Part shown: positions 1 to 13,200 of the stretch, in pieces
How the letters are laid out: the number at the start of each line of letters is the position of its first letter
Position numbering within the stretch: the first letter of the stretch is position 1
From: Phaeoceros laevis
Taxonomy: Eukaryota; Anthocerotophyta; Anthocerotopsida; Notothyladales
Assembly: GCA_049999765.1 (NCBI GenBank)
Contig: JBNGIQ010009312.1
Location: 70,003-134,002 of the forward strand
Length of the DNA: 64,000 bases
Reading direction: 5' to 3'
Notes under the pieces: model-generated
What the model was told of the DNA's origin: nothing
Databases searched by the model: none
What the model saw: the letters and a program-made list of their open reading frames with translations, nothing else
Made by a program: the position numbers and the translations under genes

Positions 1-3000
1 GCCATCTATGAGCTGCACATACGTGACTTCAGGTTGTGCACTCATCTGTCAACAGCTTGCCATTCATCTTCATCCCTTTCATGTGTAGGAGAGTGTTGAC
101 ATATATGTATCTGACCTGTTAACAGCACCAGCGATGAGACTGTGGAACCTGCATTGAGAGGCACTTACCTGGCGTTCGCAGAGAAGGTAATAACTTTTGT
201 CAACAATGTGGAACATGTGGGGTTGTTGAAGTCGATACTCACTCAAGGCATGTATGCAGCCCGCTTATAGATGAGTCTGCTGTATGTAGAATTCTGCGGG
301 GAGCACGCACTTGAAACGTTTGGCTAAAGCTGGTCTTAGCCATGTTCATCTCCTCCCAAGTTTTGACTTCGCATCTGTCGATGAAAACAAGTCAACTTGG
401 CAATCTGTTGGTAATAACAGCTGCATTAGCATGACGTGAAGAGCTGATCTTCTGCTGTGACTCTGTGACTTGAGCAGCTAGAAACGGCTTACTATTAGCA
501 CACTGTGCAGATGTGAAAAGACTTGCATCATTACCCCCGGATTCAGAGGAACAGCAGCTGGCTGTCGAAGCTATCCAAGACAAGGATGGTTTTAACTGGG
601 GGTATACATCACTTCTGTCCTTCCACTCACGATTTCCACCTTTGCGATTGTTCTTGTGTGATGCATGGTAACATGAACGTTGCACTATGTAGGTATGATC
701 CTGTCAACTGGGGGGTCCCTGATGGAAGTTATGCAACGGATCCAAATGGAGTTGCCAGGATTCTTGAGTTTCGTCAAATGGTGCAGGTTTGTGGACTTTC
801 CAGCGCTTTGAACCACTCAAATGGATACTGGTTCAGCAGATGCTATGCCCAGGACTGTTTCAAAGTTGCTTTGTTTTCCGGAACTCTTTGCCTACCTATT
901 TATATTCCGATTGTATGCAGGGACTGAATGGCATTGGACTTCGAGTGGTCCTTGATGTGGTCTATAACCATTTACATGCAAGTGGCCCAGTAGATAGGTA
1001 CTCGGTGCTTGACAAGGTACTGTATCTAATGGCCCTCCCTCAATTACTTCGTCAACACCTGTGAAAGTACGAAGGCACTTGACAATGTGTTGTGGTTTGT
1101 TTCGTGGGTAGGTTGTACCTGGTTACTATTTGCGGCGCAATAAAGAAGGTGCCATCGAAAACAGCACGTGCGTAAACAACACAGCAAGTGAGCACTACAT
1201 GGTCGACCGGCTTATTGTTGATGATCTGTTGCATTGGGCTAAGGACTATAAGGTAGCACATTGTGAAGGCACTTAAGATGCTTCGTTCTGGTCAAGCTGG
1301 CTTGCTCCGAACTCAGTCATTGCGAACTTGCAGGTGGATGGATTCCGTTTTGATTTAATGGGACACATAATGAAAAATACAATGGTACATTTGATCTGAC
1401 CGCCAGTAAAGTTTAACCATTGTGTGGTTGAAGGCTCCTGGCTTGTCGGCTTATAAACTGTGGGGGGTGGCCTGTTGCTCAGGTTCGTGGTCAGTCAGCG
1501 TTAAGAAGCCTTACTGTTGAGAAGGATGAGGTCGATGGCTCAAAAATCTACCTGTAGGTCTTTCTTTAACATTGTCTACCACTCTTTTGCATTCTACCAT
1601 GAAGTTTTGTCTCTTTTGCCAACCATTTTCCTTGAAACAGCTATGGCGAAGGCTGGAACTTTGGGGAGGTCGCTAACAATGCTCGAGGAGTCAATGCTAC
1701 GCAACACAATGTTACTGGGACGGGAATTGGAAGGTCTGTATTAGAACCTCTGCTTTCTTGTCGTTTGCATCCACCCTAGACTCCAAGGAGTCTAAGTGCT
1801 GGTGTACTTTGAAAAGTAAGACCTATCAACTTGCTTCAAATTCCAGCTTCAACGATCGCATCAGGGATTCAGCAATGGGCGGTTCCCCTTTTGGTGACCC
1901 CCTTCAGCAGGGATTCTTGACTGGATTATTGCTTCAGGTGACAAACATCCTGAGTGGATATGTTCACCCATTTAGGCTGGGTTTTCTGATTATGAACTTG
2001 ATATTGACATTGTGGTGGTGAAACTTGTGTAGCCGAACGATCTTGACCAGGGAGATGAGAAAGCACTGGCAAAATCCCTTGCAGAGGGGACAGATCGGAT
2101 TTGTGTAAGTCTAACGGATCCTATGGTGAAGTGCTTTGTTGACCTTGTTGAGAGCCACTCTGATGCTGCACGCTTTTATTGCAGCTTGGGCTTGCTGGCA
2201 ATCTAAGGGACTACGTCTTTCAAAACAATGAGGGCAAGGAGGTATACCCTCTCATTGATATGTCCTCGTATGTAGCTTTGTTTGACAGGACGTTCATTCC
2301 TCGTACAATTTCAGCAGTTGGCCTAAACCGTCTCCTCCCTCTTGTAGGTTAAGGGACGTGATGTTTTAACCCATGATGGAGTCTCAGTGGCATATGCCTC
2401 GAGTCCCGAAGAGCTGGTTGGTTTCGTCTTAATGGAAGTTTGCTGTTCTTAATCATGTAGTCTACCCTGTGGTACGGTCGATCACCACGTGCAACCGTCA
2501 CTGTGCAGATAAACTACGTATCGGCCCATGACAATGAGACACTGTTTGATGTGATCATGCTGAAGGTGAGATGATTGTTCGAACGAGTCTTTGCCTAAAA
2601 TCATTGATATGACTTTCTGTCACAAAATTCTAACGCTCCTCAAATCCTCAGACCGCGAAGGGTCTTTCCCTGGAACAGAGGTGTCGTATAAACCACTTGG
2701 CATCGGCTATTGTGGCACTTGCACAGGTGAAATGTCTTATTTGTGGCTTTCTCTACCGCCGGTGATGATATCTCAGCAATATGACCAGTCAGGATTGCGT
2801 TTGCAGGGCATTCCGTTTTTCCACGCAGGTGATGATATGTTGCGCTCGAAGTCTCTGGACAGGGACTCCTATAACTCCGGAGATTGGTTCAACAAGTAAG
2901 TACACAGGGCCTTGAGGGTTTGATCCTGGGGCCTGTTTGAATATGGTGGCTGGCCCTCCGCTCACGTACTTCTTTCCTAGCGGTGCAGGCTGGACTTCAC

Positions 3001-3854
3001 ATATCAAACAAACAATTTTGGGGTCGGTCTTCCTCCCAAGAGCAAAAATGGCAGCAAATGGCCAATGTAAGCATGTCCTTAAGGCTCGCTGTCTTTTTAT
3101 GCTTGTACCTTGTAGATCCAGTCTGTGAACTGTATCGGATTTCTAGTATGCGGGAGCTACTGTCGAATGCTTCCTTGAAGCCAAACAAGCAGCAAATCCT
3201 CGCAGCAGTGGAGAATTTTCAAGAACTTCTGAAAATCCGCTTCTCCTCACCATTGTTCCGCCTAAAGACAACAGAGGACGTTCAGGTATGTTTTCTCTTC
3301 TCGCATCCTCGGTAGTGACAAGACCGACGTTAAACTTCACTTCCTGGGCAGGCAAGACTCAAGTTCCTGAACGCTGGAGCAGCAGGGGCTATCATCATGT
3401 CTTTAGAGGATGGTAATGACGGGGAGGAAGGTGGCCTCGCTCAACTCGATTTCAAGTGCGTAACGATCTTCATGTCCGAGCAGCATAGTTGAGGAGCAAG
3501 CCTGTTTTGCGTTTGATGACTGTTGTACAAACCAACTGACCTCTTATGTGCTTGGCAGCTATCGCCGGATTGTAGTCATCTTCAATGCGCGACCAACCAG
3601 ATTACAAGCGGATGTGCCAGCTGCGAAGGGGCTTCAACTGTCTCTCCATCCGGTGCAGGTAGGACTAGTGCTGTTTCAGTGATGCCATTGGAGTAGCAGC
3701 GTAGCTTGTCAACATTTTGCGGTTTGAATAACCTCGGACATCATCGCAGGCTGCGTCCCATGATGCTGTTGTGCGAACATCAAGCTTTCATGCCGAACGA
3801 GGTGGTTTTGAGGTTCCTGCAAGGACTGCAGCTGTCTTCGTCGAAGCTAGATAG
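1..3854 (+). CDS. Limit dextrinase (pullulanase-type starch debranching enzyme), 5' partial
   Basis: Hydrolyses alpha-1,6 branch points during plastid starch metabolism; GH13 family. The 5' end lies outside the window. In-phase exons: 1-32, 126-186, 290-410, 511-601, 693-786, 921-1016, 1112-1252, 1334-1384, 1483-1553, 1641-1733, 1847-1937, 2033-2104, 2185-2241, 2348-2416, 2509-2565, 2652-2726, 2807-2895, 2989-3066, 3147-3285, 3352-3455, 3559-3658 and 3750-3854 (TAG), giving 628 residues. GH13 landmarks read directly: [10 protein letters not shown] at the start, [17 protein letters not shown] with the nucleophile Asp (exon 1334), YGEGWNFGE with the acid/base Glu (exon 1641) and [12 protein letters not shown] with the transition-state Asp (exon 2509). 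The C terminus [13 protein letters not shown] is typical of plant limit dextrinases. All catalytic residues are intact, so the gene looks functional. Isoamylase is less likely because isoamylases lack the [19 protein letters not shown] pattern. Confidence 0.95.
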
Positions 3855-6800
3855 TGGACATGGCAACTCATGTCACTCATCTGGACGTGAATCTCACCTA
3901 AGCTATTTATGTATTCTACTTCCCTCTTTCATCCATGGCCAACCAACCCATGGCCATGTTTCTTTGCCTGTGGAGCACCATGCCCTCAGTTGGCCTCAAA
4001 AAGAGCAAGTCAGTGCGCTGTGGCTTTTTCCTTACATCACCACCACGTACGGCACGTTCGAACACACGTCACCGCAGAGCCACGAGACGCACACAAAGTA
4101 ACGTCCAGCAGAACGTCAGGAACAACTGGGAAACCAGACTGGATTTGATGAAAATGTCTTACAGTGCAAGATTTGCAAGGAAGAAAACGTCCTTGAGACC
4201 CTATGAGTCCCTGGCGGCAGATTGCTACCAGTAATATAGCTCACTAGAGTCAGCGGGCATGGCGCTCCGCACAGCTGCCATAGGGTGGGGGCTAGGCATC
4301 TCCACGAATATTTCATCAATGCTTGCCCATTGCGCTTGCGAGTTGCTTACGCAAGCCGAGGAATGTTTCTCCAGCAAGCGAGTTTGTACAATTGTACACA
4401 ACGGAACATGGCCCTTCTTAATGAACTTTCCCTCCCACCTCTCCTTATTGTGCAGACCTGAAAAGCAGGGTGAGTGGGCAGCAGCGCAGGCAGCAAACTA
4501 CAAAACGGAAAGAGATAGCTGACATGTGGTCAAGCGCTGACGGAAATCACAATTCTCCTTTAGTTGCTCCTACAAGCATTTCGATCAAAGGTTTCAACAA
4601 TTCTGAGTTCATTGCCTCGGTCGCTACCAGTTAGACTGTAGACTGTCATGAAGCTTCCTCCAAGCTCTTCCGGCCTCGTCAACAGCCTGTCAGCATAGGG
4701 GTTACTGTAACCGCTTTGCTTTGGTTTGACCCGAGAAAGGCTTCCCTGTCAGAGATAGGGTCTCTGCTAGGGAATCGTATGATGGCCTCCATTTTTGTAT
4801 AATATCTACCTCGACGCACACAAAGATGGCCGCCATGGTCAAACGTGAGCCCTAGACAATGTATCCACACACAACAATGACCTCAATCCTCGCCTTCTTT
4901 CACTCCCGTGAATCCGGTACTCTAGTGAAGTGTACACTCTTGTGTTCTGTTTTTCTCCTTCCAAAAGTGCAATCATAGTCTAGTCTGGATAGTGGCCTCC
5001 CTTCGCCATCCAGTCTCTCATCCACCACTGCAGTGCAATCCGGCTGGTAATAATCAGTCTGAACTGATGAGTGTCACAAGCTTGAGACTGGCCGTGCCTG
5101 ATGTGATTAGCCTAATAGCTCTCGTCCATCCACTGTAGCACTGATGAGCCACATGTCGGTCTCTTTCAGCAGCTGTAGACATCACCACTTGGCAAGGAGT
5201 CAGTGGTGAGGGAACTCCAGCTCGACAATCAATCATCCACGGTTGCCCACACCGGCTCCGGGAGGCGGAAGCATGTGTGACGGGATCCTTGGAGCCTGTA
5301 GCGAATAAACATGATGAGGGAGGAAAGCAGCACCGACATTGGTCTGATTGCTGAATGGATGCATCGATGCATCAGTCGTGGCCCTAGCTGTAGGGAAGGA
5401 ACACGAACACAGTCTAGCACTAGATGAAGGCAACGAAACAAGCAGTTGTTGCTTGCTGCGTGGCGCGGTTAATGATGATGAAGCAGAGGTGGTAGCGCGG
5501 CGCCACGGACCGCGGCTCCTAGCTGGGAAAGAAACAAAAAAGTGGAGCACGCGGGTGGCAGGAAATAGCAGCACAGCAGCTTTACACACGTGACCGCCCC
5601 CATTTCTTTACCTTTCTTTTCACCCCGGCCGGGGGCTGGCTGACCTCTAGTAACGCCTTTTGGTCTCGAAGCGCCACCCAGGCCTAGGGCAGAGTGGTGA
5701 GAGAGAGACAGTCGAACACTCTCTTTCTCTCTCTTCCCCGGTACCGGCCGGGCGGAACTCTGCGCCTGCTGCAGCCAGACAGGCGGGCAGAGGCACGCCA
5801 GGCCGGCCTAGCGCTCCATTTCTGCTGCCCCCTCGATGCCCGTGCTAGCCGCGCGATTGGGCCCTGATTGGGATTGATCTTGATTGATTGCCCTGCCTGC
5901 CTGATTGCCTCCCAAGATGAGAGACATATTGCTTGATTTGGTGTGCTGCGCTCTCGTCTTTCTCGCTGTCATCAGCCTCTTCTGAGGGAGACCTCACCAG
6001 GCTGCCTGATGCGTCGTCTGCTGTGTCGCGGAGGCGATTGAGGTCGGGCAGCAGCGCGGAACAGCTGTGCACATCGCTGCAAATTTGTTTTTTCGGTTCC
6101 GGAGAAGGAGAAACGCTTGATCACAGCGTGGTTGTGAGAAAATCTGGTGCTGGTGAGTGAAAGGAGAGCGAGTTGGATGCAGGCCGGTGACGTCCTGCTG
6201 CGGACGCCATTCGGAAAGCTGCGATCGGTTCGGGGAAGGTCGGTAGCTACTTGAAGGATCTGGCATTTCGCTGCTGTAGAGCGGTGTTGTGAGGCTTGGC
6301 ATTGGGGTGAGAGTGGGGGGAACATGTAGAGGAGGACGCCAGGTGGACGCGCGTGTCAAGGATGTGGAGGGGAGGGAGGAAGTGTGCCGCCCGGAGGTAC
6401 ACGGCACTCAGGTTTTGCGTGCAGGAGTTTTGGAACGGTTGACAGGCAATTCTTACTTCGAGTACGAGAGGTAATTCTGGCAAGACACGTCCTTGGCAAG
6501 GGGATGCAGGTGAGGGAACGCGCACCGCAATTGGCGCTTCTCGAGACGCCCGCAATTGCAGGATCAGCTCTCCCTGCACAAGCCTGGCTTTAGAAGCCGT
6601 TGAGGGAAAATTGGTGGTGGATTGTTCATTATTCAATCGGGCGAAGATGTGATCGTCCCTGGCTTGTCGAGGGGGGTAGATGCTAGCGAAGGAAAGACAA
6701 ACAACCCGCGACCAAAGGCAAGAACATGCTCTTTTCTGCCATTGCGTTTGCGAGGAGTACAAACTGTACAGGAACTAGCATCCATCACCAAGTAACGCTG

Positions 6801-6881
6801 AGACTTACGCGCAAATGACCTACAACGGCGTGATCCTGTAGCTAGGCTGCCGGCGAGTTAGCAGCAGCAAGTTCCGACGAT
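3855..6881. other. Intergenic region: limit dextrinase 3' side and PRT1 5' side
   Basis: About 3 kb without a gene I can support. Short reading frames occur on both strands but show no family motif or convincing splice pattern. A CT/GA-rich stretch lies near 5697-5735. The last kilobase is probably promoter and 5' leader of the PRT1-like gene, because that gene starts at 6882 on the same strand. Confidence 0.6.
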
Positions 6882-9761
6882 ATGGACGCTACTCTTAGCG
6901 GCCAACCATTTCACTGTGTCATCTGCTTGTGAGTACTGAGCTCTTTATAATTGATAGCCCTGTTTCAATTTTGCGACAACATTCGCCATTTGTCAGTCGT
7001 TCTAAAAACAGGATTCTGTCGATGTGCCCTGTGCAGGGAGCTGGTTTACAAGCCAATTGTCCAAGGTATGTTTTCTTGTTACTGTAACTGGTTTGAACAA
7101 GCCATAGGCGCATGCAGCAGGATTTGACCGTTTTAGTGCATAGTTGGAAAACTTGCCGGAGGGGATCTCACCTGGTTCCTCGTTATTCTTTCTGTAGCAT
7201 GCGGTCACTTGTTCTGCTTCTGGTGCGTTCATCAAGCAATGAACTCTTTGTCAGAGTCATACTGCCCACTTTGCAGAAGACCTTACATGTACTTCCCGAG
7301 AATATGCGAACTCCTCCATTTTTTCCTTCTGAAAGCCCTGCCCCTTGACTATGGGGATAGAGCCAAAGAAGTTAAAGGTTTGTATTGGATCCTTTCGCCC
7401 TATTGCAGACCCTTCGTTGTGGCCAAGGTATCTAAGACTTCAGGTCGGATTTTCATGCTCTAATTCTCATATGCTGCGCTGCACTGCAGAGGATGAAGAA
7501 AAGCGACGAATATTTTCACCTCAGTTCGGAGCAGAAAGTCCACTCTCAGAGGAGGAGGCCAAATCAGATAGCCTTGTAGCAATGGTGAGCTCACCAGCTC
7601 CAGAAACGAGTCCTTCTGTGGTGGTCAATGTTAGTATTATGGCTGGAGCAGACTTTTCTGGGTCCGATGTGCATTCTGCAGAATCTATGGACTCCAGTCC
7701 CAGGAGAACCAGTAGTGCGTTCTATGGACCAGTTATTGTGGGTGCAACTACAGGAACTGGGACCTTTTCACTGCCTGAAGTGCTGTCACCTGGGTCTTTG
7801 CCATCGGTCTTAGACGTACCTGCTACTCAGGGGAGCAGGTCAGGTGCTATTGTTGTTTCAGAAACTGAGGTAGCGAACGACAGGAATTTGCCCTTCGAGG
7901 CATTATCTGAGGAACAACTCCCGTCTCTGGATTTGCGATCGCCAAACCCAGGAGCTAGGCCCCCTGCAGCAGGGAATGTAATATTTAGTTCCAGACCAGG
8001 GTTGACCACTGCTGCCAATGAGCCACCATCCGGACCTGGATCTTCTGCTGTTGTCTCTGGAACTATAGATGGCATTCTCTTGGCTTCAGGTCAAGGAGTT
8101 AGTCCCTTGGGTGCAGATGTGATTGTGGCAGGTAGCCCAGATAGCTTACATTCATCCTTGCCTGTGGCAGGCTCTTCTGGAGGTGGATCAAGTGCAACAC
8201 AGTCCCATACCCCATTGCCAGAACCACTTGCAGATTCTCCTATGACAGAAATAGATTCTGCTCTCACCGATCAGAACCATGGGAATAATAATAGCAGCGT
8301 GTCTGGTTCCACTGGTAGAGGCAATGCAGTTGTTTCCAGATATGGGGCCAACTCCCACATTTTGCAAAACCTCTTCCGGACATATGAATTTGTTAGGGAG
8401 GGTCTCTTCTCTGTGGCATCAGAGAACCCTGGACTATGTTCGCCAAACTCTCACCGTGAGAATTGTAGAGCTCCTGTTGGGGATGAACGAGGTAATGGGG
8501 AAGTTGCAAACATGACATCCTCGGCAGATCAACAAGTTATGGCGTCATCACTCTCACCTTCTAGCGGAATAGATACAGAGACTGGATGTTCAAGCATGTT
8601 TTTTAGTGTTGAAGATGAAGCCATCCTCCCACGTCTACTGGCGGCTACTTGTCTTTCTGACTTTCAGTGCTCAGTCTGCAATCAGCTTCTTCATCGGCCA
8701 GTGGTGCTCAACTGTGGGCATGGTAAGACAGTTTCCCTGCTTCTTTTTTCCCCAAGTCGTCAGCGGTCCATGTTGTCTCTCTCCTCTTTTGCTTCCTCAT
8801 TGTCCTGACCTGACCATATCCATGCTGTTCACATTTTTGTCTTATGGATCACGTTCCTGGTTCTATGTCAGCGTTTTGCAGAATGTGTGTGGTACTACCT
8901 GATAATCTGAAACCAAGCTGTCCATCCTGCCAAAGTTTCCACCCAGCCGGTGAGCCACAGGTGTGCTTAGAGCTGCATCACTTTCTTGAAATGGCATTTC
9001 CACAAGAGTCTTCTTCTCGCCGAGAACAGCAAGCTTTGGAAGAGCAGCGGCGGCTGGAGAAGGCTTCCACAAGTAAGCAGTTCTGAAGCATGCCAGCTTG
9101 TAGACATTGTGTTTGTTTTGATAGCCGGCTTTCTAATATGCGATGCGGAAGTTTCTTACACTGCCATGATTCGCATGGTTGGGTCACCACGACCTGCCTG
9201 CACAGGTATGGATGATCTGGAGCCAGTAAGCCCAGTCAAGGAAGGGAATCGGGAGCCTGTTCACCGAGGAATAGGCTGTGACGGTTGCGGGGTAAGGCGC
9301 CACCCTGCCGTCATGCTTGCTGCTGTTGTCCGTGCATTCTTACAGGCGAGTAAGCAAGCGATTTCTGACATTTCGGTACGTTATTCTCCGACGGATCCTT
9401 TTTGCAGATGATGCCTATTATTGGTCGTAGGTTTCGCTGCAATGACTGCCCCGAATCGGTGGGGTATGATTTGTGCGGAAATTGCCAAAAACGCGGCGTG
9501 GTACTCTCTGGGCGGTTCAATCAACGTCATCGCAGTGATCACCGAATGCTTGAGATGGTTCCTCGGTACCGCAACCCAATTCCCAGGTTCCTCAGGGAAT
9601 CGATGGAGGTACGGCAAGGTCCGGATGAGGAAGCCAACATGTCCCGACCACATAGTGCGACCGACGGTTTTGAAGACGCCGAAAATGAGCCTGAAGAAGA
9701 TGGTGGTGAGCAAGACGACGGCGATGTCGAGACTTACTTCAGTGTAGTTTACCATGCGTAG
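6882..9761 (+). CDS. PRT1: PRT1-like N-degron E3 ubiquitin ligase (two RING fingers plus ZZ finger)
   Basis: Plant PRT1 recognises proteins with aromatic N-terminal residues and ubiquitinates them. Exons: 6882-6928, 7037-7065, 7198-7377, 7490-8722, 8872-9072, 9206-9291 and 9408-9761, giving 709 residues, all phase-consistent. RING 1 (about residues 11-58) begins FHCVICLELVYKPIV and continues CGHLFCFWCVHQ and CPLCRRPY. RING 2 (about 477-520) shows CSVCNQLLHRPVVLNCGH then CRMC and CPSC. A ZZ finger (about 585-640) follows with GCDGCG, PIIGRRFRCNDCP and GYDLCGNC. This domain order is specific to PRT1. The product is much longer than Arabidopsis PRT1 (about 410 residues) because exon 4 inserts some 370 residues of Ser/Gly/Pro-rich, probably disordered, sequence between the RINGs. 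It runs tail to tail with the giant filamin gene. Confidence 0.93.
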
Positions 9762-10284
9762 ATGTGTTCTGCTGGCCCAAAGTGATTTTGTGGATATTAT
9801 TGTAGAAATGTATCCCCCCTGTAATTTGATGAGAGATGTACTTGTTTGGAGCAGTTGCTCGGTTGCCAGTTTGAGTTCATGTGAAACAGGACTTCGCGCC
9901 CGACACCCTCTGTTGGCCGTGACAGCGTAAGAGGATCAATGACTGCATTCAACTTCAAGTAAGAAATGAGATGACCCTATAGCATGCTGAACTCCACTGA
10001 AGTTTCCACTATCGCTCCACCTCTTTGCAGCGTGATCATCATCCCCGAAGATCCGAAGATTTTGTAAGCGATGCCACTGATAGTCTGCACTGCGGGAATG
10101 TCCACAAAACGGGTTAGGCACGACCCTGAAAGATGTGGATGCAGTTCTACACAATTTGTGGAAGTAATTGGTCAGTTTCAGGCTTTTCAACAATGATTAG
10201 AGAAGTGGATGCGTACTTGTCGTGACTGCTGGTGGCCCCATGATCAGTAACAAAGTTCACTCTCGTATGTGTCGGACTGTCGGA
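9762..10284. other. Convergent intergenic region
   Basis: 523 bp separate the stop codons of the PRT1-like gene (+) and the giant filamin/REJ gene (-). It should hold both 3' untranslated regions and polyadenylation signals. No conserved reading frame was seen. Confidence 0.6.
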
Positions 10285-13200
10285 TCAATGAATTGCCAAA
10301 ATTGCTCCCAATACAATAAACAGCAACTTGTAGCCTAGTGATGCCCTTGGTCCACAGCTTCCACTAACAATTTGCACCAGTATAACACGGGAAGACGATA
10401 TTCCGGGGATTTCCATACCGATCTGCCCGTCTTCGTACCCCTTACTGAAATAAAATATTTGGTTGACAGATTCCGTGTTTACTCTAGCAATGGCATATGT
10501 TGTGTTCGCAGCAGGCGGTTTCAAATTAGAGAATGAAACTACTGCGCTTAAAGAAGAGTTGTTGTGAATACCAGACAGCACAAAATCACAAGTCTGGAAC
10601 ACGGCAACCAGGTTTCCGTACCCGTTCATGGCTTCCCACTCCCAGGAGGTTAGGGGATCAAAGGCGGCGAAGCAAGCCACAGCCACACCCAGAGTTCCTT
10701 CCCCTGACCAGATAGATGCAAATAGTCGGAAGTTGGCCACAGAGCATGTCAGACTGTTCTCCATTTCCGGCAGCAGGTCAACACTAGCAGCCACCAAAGA
10801 GTATGATGGACGTACTACATAGCTTGGAGAAGGGTATTCATTGTTCTTCAGCAAAATGCGAGCCAGCAGTAAGGGCATCTGAGAGGCCCGTTCAATGAGT
10901 CCCCGTGGTGCACCAGCACAGCTAGAATAGACTGCGTTGGCAAGTGCATCCACCGCATCGAAGAAGCAGGGACTGTATATCTGTCCAGACGCCGCAGTAG
11001 CACGAAGCTGGTGAGCAGCAATTAGGGCCAGCTTGTCTTCAAAGATGCTGAGCGATGCATTTAGGTGTTGCAACTCAACGTTGCCAGGTTCTTGGAATAT
11101 CTGCCCCAGAGCACATGCAAGTGCTACAGCAATATAGGGACCAGAACCAGCTGCTTCAGTGTCACTGATATATGGTGCAGGGTACTGCCAATCAGAGGCC
11201 TCAACCATAGCCAGCATCTCGTTTACAACAGGCACCAGGGAGCTGTTCTGTAGGCACTGAGGACCGTCCTTGGGTATGTGCACAGAGCCAAATATGTCCA
11301 TCAAGTTGAGTCCCTTCAAATACTCCCCTTGACGTCGAGCTGTGAGGAAGTTGGAAAGGAGAGCATTGTCAACATGTGGAGGTGAGGATTCAGCAGAGGG
11401 TGCAGGTTGATCGTATGCAACACCCACAGTGATAGGAGGCAGTTCATAAAGTGCTCCCTGTGGAGCGTCAGCACCGATTATGTTAGGTCCGCCAGAATTG
11501 GCTATGTATACTCTGAAAGTCACATTGCCTGCTTTCACTGCAACGTCATTCACAAAATTGAGTAGTGATAGTGGCTGTAGAACAGTTTCCCTTCCGCTTT
11601 CGAGAGTGTATCTGAACTCGTACTTGAGACCACGTTTCCCCTCACTTGATGTCCACCCATGAGCGACAAGCGAGTACAATGTCTGCCCAGCAATGTCTGT
11701 TTCTGAATCTGAACTGATATCCACTGAACCACCTGTAGGATCGGTCATAGTGAGAATGCCGATACTTGCACCACCAGTAAAACCTAGCTTGCTCGATGGG
11801 TTGCATGATATTGTGTAGGCAGTCCCAGCCAACAGGGTATTTGGGGAAATCAGGAGGCGGTGGGAGACAGGCGTAGTGATGCGACTGCTATTCATAAGGT
11901 CTCGTTGATCAGTGGCAGACGTGATGGACCATCTGTAGTCAGAAAAACCGATTGTGCATGCCACCTTCACCTGATTAGAAGGGGATATCCCAAGATCCAT
12001 AATTGCGGCATTCTCCAATGTAGTAGTGACCGTAAGTACGTCAAGCCCCGCAGTCACAACAACCCACGCTGTTACTCCAACACGACCGGGTATGAAAGGC
12101 CCTTTGTCTACGCTGACTGAGAAATTGTACACTCCACTGGTCAGATAACCCCCGGGAATCTCTATCTTCTTTCCAAAGCCATTCGCAGCTGTCAATTCAT
12201 CAAAAGGGGACATCCTGTTTGTTCCCAGCTCTGGATCACAACTCCACACATAGTTCAACTGATAAGGCTTGCCATAGACATCCACAGACTTATCTGCATC
12301 ATATGCATCGACTTCCAGTGTAAAGCTCTGAGATAGATTTACCGTCCGGTCGCCACCAATTATTGTGATAGCCAGTGGAGGTGATTCTACTGCCAGAGCA
12401 ACTTGTGCCATTGAAACAGACATAGGGAACCCAAGCAAGGAACATTGCACAGAAAAGTTATAAACCAAACCAACAGTTAACAGCTCGCCTCGTACAGTAA
12501 GGACACGTGCATCCCATATGATAGAAGCGGCATCCAGAATTGGTCCACCAGTCTGTGACCACTTGTACTGAAGTGTAGGCATGGCCACCGACGACATCAT
12601 TGGACTGCAACTTCTATTATGTTCCAACACAGCCATAACAGGAAGGGAAGCCAAGACCTCAACTTCAAACAAATCCGCATGTGTACCAACAATAATGTCA
12701 TCCGCGGTTATAGTTGTCACCAGAGGAACAGCGAAGTGTGTTGTACTTACAGTTACTGAAGCTTGGCTTCTAGCACCGACGAAGTTCACTACACTCACTG
12801 AGAAAGTGTATCTTTGGCCAGCTTGCAACATCTCCGCGTTGATAACTACGTGCATCCTGGATGAGGGCATGTCATTGAGCCAACGACCAACATTGACAAG
12901 CACCTCTTGATCCCCAGTCCCTTGTACAGAGTAGTAGAATAGCAAGGGACGACCACCTGATCCTGAAGAGCCTGAAGCATCCAAAGTAAGCGAATCGCAG
13001 GGGCTTATTGAGGTGGGTGCCAGGAGTTTTGCCCTTGGTGCCAGTGGAGCAGTGGGCTGCAGGAGCAAAACTGAACCCCTTGCTGGCAAAGAACTGTTCC
13101 CAGCCGCATATACGCTGTTATCCAACAGTGTGATGGAATCAGGTGAGTCTGAATCTGCAGCTACAACCGAGGCATTATATCCGAGAAAAATGAGTAATGT

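Noticed and set aside
5233-6762. Cluster of mid-length frames upstream of the PRT1-like gene
   Set aside because: GC-rich leader and promoter sequence opens several frames on both strands at once without coding signature.
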